Below are positions 60,761 through 64,000 of a DNA stretch of 64,000 nucleotides, piece by piece (position 1 is the stretch's first letter; the number at the start of each line of letters is the position of its first letter). The notes beneath the pieces were generated by a model that made no database searches, was not told the origin of the DNA, and saw only the letters and a program-made list of their open reading frames with translations. Made by a program: the position numbers and the translations under genes. Source of the DNA: an uncultured Rhodopila sp. (lineage in GTDB: Bacteria; Pseudomonadota; Alphaproteobacteria; Acetobacterales; Acetobacteraceae); the NCBI RefSeq assembly GCF_903915725.1, contig NZ_CAIWTY010000057.1, forward strand, positions 1 to 64,000, written 5' to 3'.

Positions 60761-61192
60761 CGCGGCTCCCCGCACCTCGGCGCCGCAGCCATGCGCAAAC
60801 CAGGTCGCTCAACCAGGCAACGTCCGCGGGCGCGGCTTTGGCGCTCACGCCAAACCATAAATGGCATCAAGTAGATCCATGCCCTACCGGGGGAGACGTT
60901 ACCGCGATGCAGGACGTCACGGAAAAACCGCAGACGCCGCCCCTGCCCCGTGCCGATCGGCACTTTCAAAAACAACGACTTGCGATCCTTGCCGGCCCGG
61001 CCATATCAAGCACGACACTTTGGGTATCCGCCTCGGGACATGACCGAGCGCAACGCCGGAAGACAGAATCTCAGGCGCACCGGCGCCGAATCTCCATAAC
61101 CTCGGCATCACGCACCGGATCGGCGCGAAGCCGGAAGGAAGCGTCCTTTTTACTCCGGTTGCCATTCAGCCGGAGACGAAAGGTTTAGCACG
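60761..61192. other. 432-bp intergenic region without a supported gene
   Basis: Overlapping frames up to 170 codons exist on both strands, but none shows homology or a good ribosome binding site. AAAGG at the right end serves the small gene at 61193. Confidence 0.5.
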
Positions 61193-61402
61193 ATGAGCAT
61201 TTTCAAAACCGTAGGCGAGGCCCGGATGCTTCGGGCCGAGGGCGATCGGCAAATCGCCCGGGCGCTGGCAAACGCAATCAGCGGTTTCGCAGCACGTTTC
61301 GGACGCCGGGTCACCGAAATCTGGCAAGAGGCCGTGTCGATGACGCTGACCGAAACGTCTTCCCAACTCCAGCCGGCGCGCATCCGCCGCGGGACACGCT
61401 GA
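61193..61402 (+). CDS. Small hypothetical protein, paralogue of the 1987-2187 product
   Basis: A 69-residue helical protein of unknown function. It aligns without gaps to the 66-residue protein at 1987-2187: both have EAR near residue 9-11, a central TE, then VSMTL-x-ET-xx-QL. ACGAAAGG precedes the ATG. The ending is Arg-rich (ARIRRGTR). It converges on the Na/Pi symporter-like gene. Confidence 0.65.
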   Translation: MSIFKTVGEARMLRAEGDRQIARALANAISGFAARFGRRVTEIWQEAVSMTLTETSSQLQPARIRRGTR

Positions 61403-61460
61403 CCGCCGCATCGATTACAATCAGTACGGGGCAAGCACCTGTAGGGCGGCATAATGCCCC

Positions 61461-63029
61461 CTACCTGGCCGCCTGAAGCAGCACGGCGTAGCGCTGCACC
61501 AGCCAGACCGCCCGCTCGAACAGGCTGGTCATCCGGTATACCGTGTCCTGATTCGCCGCCTTCACCAGCCGCCGCCGCATCGCGTCCACCACGGTGCTGC
61601 GGTCGGAGCTGATCTGCTTCACCAGGTCGATCGTCTCCGCCTCCGGTTCCCGCGCGGCATCGTCGGCACACATCAGCACCGCCCCCAGCCCCTGAGTCAG
61701 CGCATCCGCCAGCGCGGCCGCCTCCCCCGGCGGCATCTTGCTGCGCGTCAGGCCGAGCTGAAACACCGTGTCGTGCAGCACGCGCAGAACCTCATTGCGG
61801 GCCCGCAGATTGACCAGGCGGCCGATTTCACTGCGTGGTAAGGCCGCAGTGTCCTCCCCTGATACGGCAATGCTGGAGAGGAAACGGTCGATCTCCCCGG
61901 TCAGCCGCTCGATGGCGGCAGCGGTGTCGTGGCCGGGGGCCTCCAGCGTCAGCGCCAACTGCCCGGTGACGCGCGTCTGCTCCTTCTCCGCCAGGGTCAG
62001 GGCGATATCGGCATCGCCCACGGCGGCATCGTAGATGAACTGCGGCACCGCCAGGCTTTCCGCCGGCAGCGGGGGTGCCACCGCGCTCAGCAGCCGGCCG
62101 ATCGGCCGCGCCAGAACGAAATAGCCGGCCAGCGCGGCGACCTGGCAGGCCAGGTAGATGAACGCCAGTTGCCGCCCCGGCGCCTCGGCCACCGCACGCA
62201 CCCCGGCAATCAGCAACGGCCAGCCGGTGACGTCCTCCAGAACGATCAGCGCGATCAGCACCACCACGCCCATCAGCTTGGTCAATCCCTGGAACAGCAC
62301 GAGCTGGCGCTGGCTGCCGCGCGCGCTCGCCCCCATCAGGATGGCGCTGAAGCCGGAACCGAGGCTGGCGCCGATGACCACCAGCGCCGCGCCGGGGAAT
62401 GGCAGCAAGCCGATCTGGCTGGGCGAGACGGCGATGATCGTGGTGGTGGAGGAGGATTGGGTGAACAAAGTCACCGCCAACCCCAGCACAAAGGCTATCG
62501 GCGGCGACGAGCCGACGATCCGCATGATTTCCGCTGCCGCGGCGCCGGTTCCCAGTTCCGTGGTGCCGGCGTGCATCAGCTCCAGGCCGAGGAACAGCAT
62601 CGCCAGTGCCAGCGCCGCTTCCATCACCTGCCGCCGCGTCGTTCCGGCCTTGCGGTCAAGGAACAGCCACGTCCCCGAAACTCCCAGCAGCACCATGGTC
62701 ACCAGGCGCAGATCGATCGACGCCAGGATGACCAGCGCCGAGGTGCCGAAATTGGCCCACAGCAGCAGCGGCATCGCCGTAACGATCGGTACCAAACCCG
62801 CGCTGACCATGCTGACCAGGATGAAGGTGATGCCGTTGGTGCTTTGCAGCAGCGCGCCGGCGACTGTGCCGGACAGCGCGACCAGGCCGGGATTGCCGCC
62901 ATGCGCAGCGATGGCCTTGCGTAACGGTCGGCCGCCGAGTTGCAGCATCGTGGCCGACAGGTTGCGGATTCCGGTGAAGAACAACCCGAGCCCGCCAAAA
63001 AACGAGGCGACACCCAGCAGCGCGATCAT
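61461..63029 (-). CDS. Na/Pi cotransporter family protein (NptA/YjbB-like) with PhoU-like C-terminus
   Basis: A 522-residue membrane protein. The two inverted repeats of the NptII fold carry GALLQSTNGITFILVSMVSAGL and TLFTQSSSTTTIIAVSPSQIG, the QSSS motifs that bind Na+ and phosphate. About ten helices are followed by a soluble helical region (residues about 320-510) resembling PhoU. It may export or import phosphate; E. coli YjbB exports it. ATG 63029 is chosen as the first residue of homology; the frame opens to 63224 inside the upstream STAS gene. It lies 13 bases after the STAS gene. Confidence 0.87.
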   Translation of the reverse strand: MIALLGVASFFGGLGLFFTGIRNLSATMLQLGGRPLRKAIAAHGGNPGLVALSGTVAGALLQSTNGITFILVSMVSAGLVPIVTAMPLLLWANFGTSALVILASIDLRLVTMVLLGVSGTWLFLDRKAGTTRRQVMEAALALAMLFLGLELMHAGTTELGTGAAAAEIMRIVGSSPPIAFVLGLAVTLFTQSSSTTTIIAVSPSQIGLLPFPGAALVVIGASLGSGFSAILMGASARGSQRQLVLFQGLTKLMGVVVLIALIVLEDVTGWPLLIAGVRAVAEAPGRQLAFIYLACQVAALAGYFVLARPIGRLLSAVAPPLPAESLAVPQFIYDAAVGDADIALTLAEKEQTRVTGQLALTLEAPGHDTAAAIERLTGEIDRFLSSIAVSGEDTAALPRSEIGRLVNLRARNEVLRVLHDTVFQLGLTRSKMPPGEAAALADALTQGLGAVLMCADDAAREPEAETIDLVKQISSDRSTVVDAMRRRLVKAANQDTVYRMTSLFERAVWLVQRYAVLLQAAR

Positions 63030-63042
63030 CCCCCTGCCCGCT

Positions 63043-63354
63043 TCAGCGCAGTGCCGCCAAAGCGGCCTGCCGATCGGCGTAGACCGGAACGATCGCGGCG
63101 AAGCCGCTGATGTCGAAGACTTCGGCGACCTGCGGCTGCAAGCCGCACAGCGCGATGCGGCCGCCCCCGGCGCGGAGGCGCTTCGCCGCCACAAGCAAAA
63201 CCCGCAGCCCGGCACTGCTGACATAGACCAGATCGACGAGGTCGATCAGCAGCCGGTTGACCCCCGCCCCGGTTGCCGCGATCATTTCGCGCTCGAAAGC
63301 GGGTGCGGCGGCGGTGTCAAGCCGGCCTGCCGGCATCAGGATCGTCTCGGGCAT
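63043..63354 (-). CDS. STAS domain protein (anti-sigma factor antagonist type)
   Basis: A 103-residue single STAS domain (MPAGRLDTAAAPAFEREM, then LLIDLVDLVYVSSAGLRVLLVAAKRLR). The conserved phosphorylatable Ser lies in YVSSAGL, as in SpoIIAA-like antagonists. AAGG precedes ATG 63354; a longer frame to 63462 has no homology. It is co-oriented with the Na/Pi gene 13 bases downstream. A partner anti-sigma kinase is not in the window. Confidence 0.9.
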   Translation of the reverse strand: MPETILMPAGRLDTAAAPAFEREMIAATGAGVNRLLIDLVDLVYVSSAGLRVLLVAAKRLRAGGGRIALCGLQPQVAEVFDISGFAAIVPVYADRQAALAALR

Positions 63355-63539
63355 GCAAACCTTCCGTTTCGCCGGGGTAAAAAACGGCAAATAAGCGTAG
63401 ACCTTGATTCGAGGCCGATCAATGGAGGGGTTGGTTATTGGCAGGATGCCCGGATGGGACATCGCCGCGGTATGCCATTGACCGGCTGCGCGAAGTCCGG
63501 GTTTGATGCCGCGATTCGCCGGCTTTGCGGGGTAAGGCT

Positions 63540-64000
63540 ATGAAACGCGGGCTGCTTCTGCGTGGCTTCCGGGTCGATCCCGCCCGCGGCGGCGAGCGGA
63601 TCGGGCGTCTGCCGTTCCTGCGCCACGGACCGGTCGAGGTGCAGCTTCGCGCCCCGCTGACCTTCGTCGTTGGTGAGAACGGCTCCGGCAAGACCACCCT
63701 GCTGGAGGCGATTGCGGCGCGCTGCGCCATTCGCCCGGGCGGCGGACGCAGCTACGCCGAAACCGAGGATGAGCGTGAGCCGACGGCAATCTCCGCCGCG
63801 GTTGACGTGACGTTTGCCGGACGGCGGCCCAAGGGACTGTTCCTGCGAGCCGACAGGTTTGCGGAGATGATGGCGCGGGCGGGACGCATCCCCATGGCGA
63901 CGACCGGCGAATGGCGGCTGGCGGATGAGCAGAGCCGTGGCGAAGGCGTGTTGTCGCTGCTCAGCGCGCGGGTCGATGCCAGCGAGGGTCTGCTGTACAT
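63540..64000 (+). CDS. AAA/ABC-type ATPase, N-terminal part (runs off the window)
   Basis: An open frame of at least 153 codons from ATG 63540, preceded by GGGGTAAGG, with no stop before the window end. The Walker A motif FVVGENGSGKTTLLEAIAARC lies at residues about 47-67, and the sequence around it resembles predicted ABC-like ATPases used in DNA repair or defence (for example SMC-type ATPases). The N-terminal region RGFRVDP then LPFLRHGPVEVQLRAPLTF is typical. Function cannot be assigned from this part. Confidence 0.8.
   Translation, partial: MKRGLLLRGFRVDPARGGERIGRLPFLRHGPVEVQLRAPLTFVVGENGSGKTTLLEAIAARCAIRPGGGRSYAETEDEREPTAISAAVDVTFAGRRPKGLFLRADRFAEMMARAGRIPMATTGEWRLADEQSRGEGVLSLLSARVDASEGLLY

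Overview
The window is a high-GC stretch of chromosome, most likely from an alphaproteobacterium of the order Rhodospirillales, family Acetobacteraceae. This is inferred from gene content: a CyoABCD quinol oxidase beside a membrane PQQ glucose dehydrogenase, a DUF2336 protein, DUF3309, CsbD and entericidin-type small stress proteins, polyhydroxyalkanoate genes, and a family of intergenic hairpin repeats. No rRNA, integrase, transposase or CRISPR array was seen. One tRNA, tRNA-Thr(GGT), is present.

Layout. 0.3-5.5 kb: a flavoprotein dehydrogenase, a PRC-barrel protein, and an enolase-superfamily enzyme followed by a D-2-hydroxyacid dehydrogenase. 5.8-6.5 kb: VapBC toxin-antitoxin. 6.7-11.4 kb: pirin, a MarR-EmrB drug-efflux operon, an NHL beta-propeller protein and MsrA. 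11.6-14.8 kb is the main accessory region: a secreted TNT-domain (NAD+ glycohydrolase-type) toxin with an overlapping candidate immunity gene, tail to tail with an orphan traK-traL-traM module of the RP4/IncP type, which is preceded by a small unknown gene, a GNAT-like gene and a zinc-ribbon gene. 15-18.5 kb: MobB and an EmrAB efflux pair. 18.6-27 kb: two ThDP-dependent enzymes, a DsbD/ScsB thiol-disulfide exchanger, a DUF2336 protein, BrnTA toxin-antitoxin and a metallo-hydrolase. 27-31 kb: a cell-envelope glycosylation operon with a GT2-methyltransferase fusion and a GT-C type membrane protein. 31.3-37.3 kb: PHA synthase, a MaoC-phosphotransacetylase fusion and 3-hydroxybutyryl-CoA dehydrogenase. 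38-45.7 kb: a multicopper oxidase, the tRNA, a flavin monooxygenase, an O-GlcNAc-transferase-like TPR protein and a methyltransferase. 45.9-52.6 kb: cyoABCD, a 5'-truncated mscL remnant and PQQ glucose dehydrogenase. 52.6-58 kb: a tRNA/rRNA uracil methyltransferase, release factor 3, a cluster of small stress proteins, a MaoC hydratase and a truncated hemoglobin fused to a GIY-YIG-like domain. 58-64 kb: aldehyde dehydrogenase, an Xre/RES toxin-antitoxin pair, a Na/Pi-symporter-like protein with an STAS partner, and the start of an AAA ATPase running off the window.

Themes. The Cyo oxidase and PQQ glucose dehydrogenase would form a periplasmic sugar-oxidising respiratory chain. The PHA genes handle carbon storage. 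Two different toxins predicted to degrade NAD+ (TNT and RES) and two RNase-type toxins (VapC, BrnT) lie within 55 kb. A family of mobile-looking hairpin repeats with compensating stem changes sits in at least nine intergenic gaps; it creates most of the spurious reading frames there.
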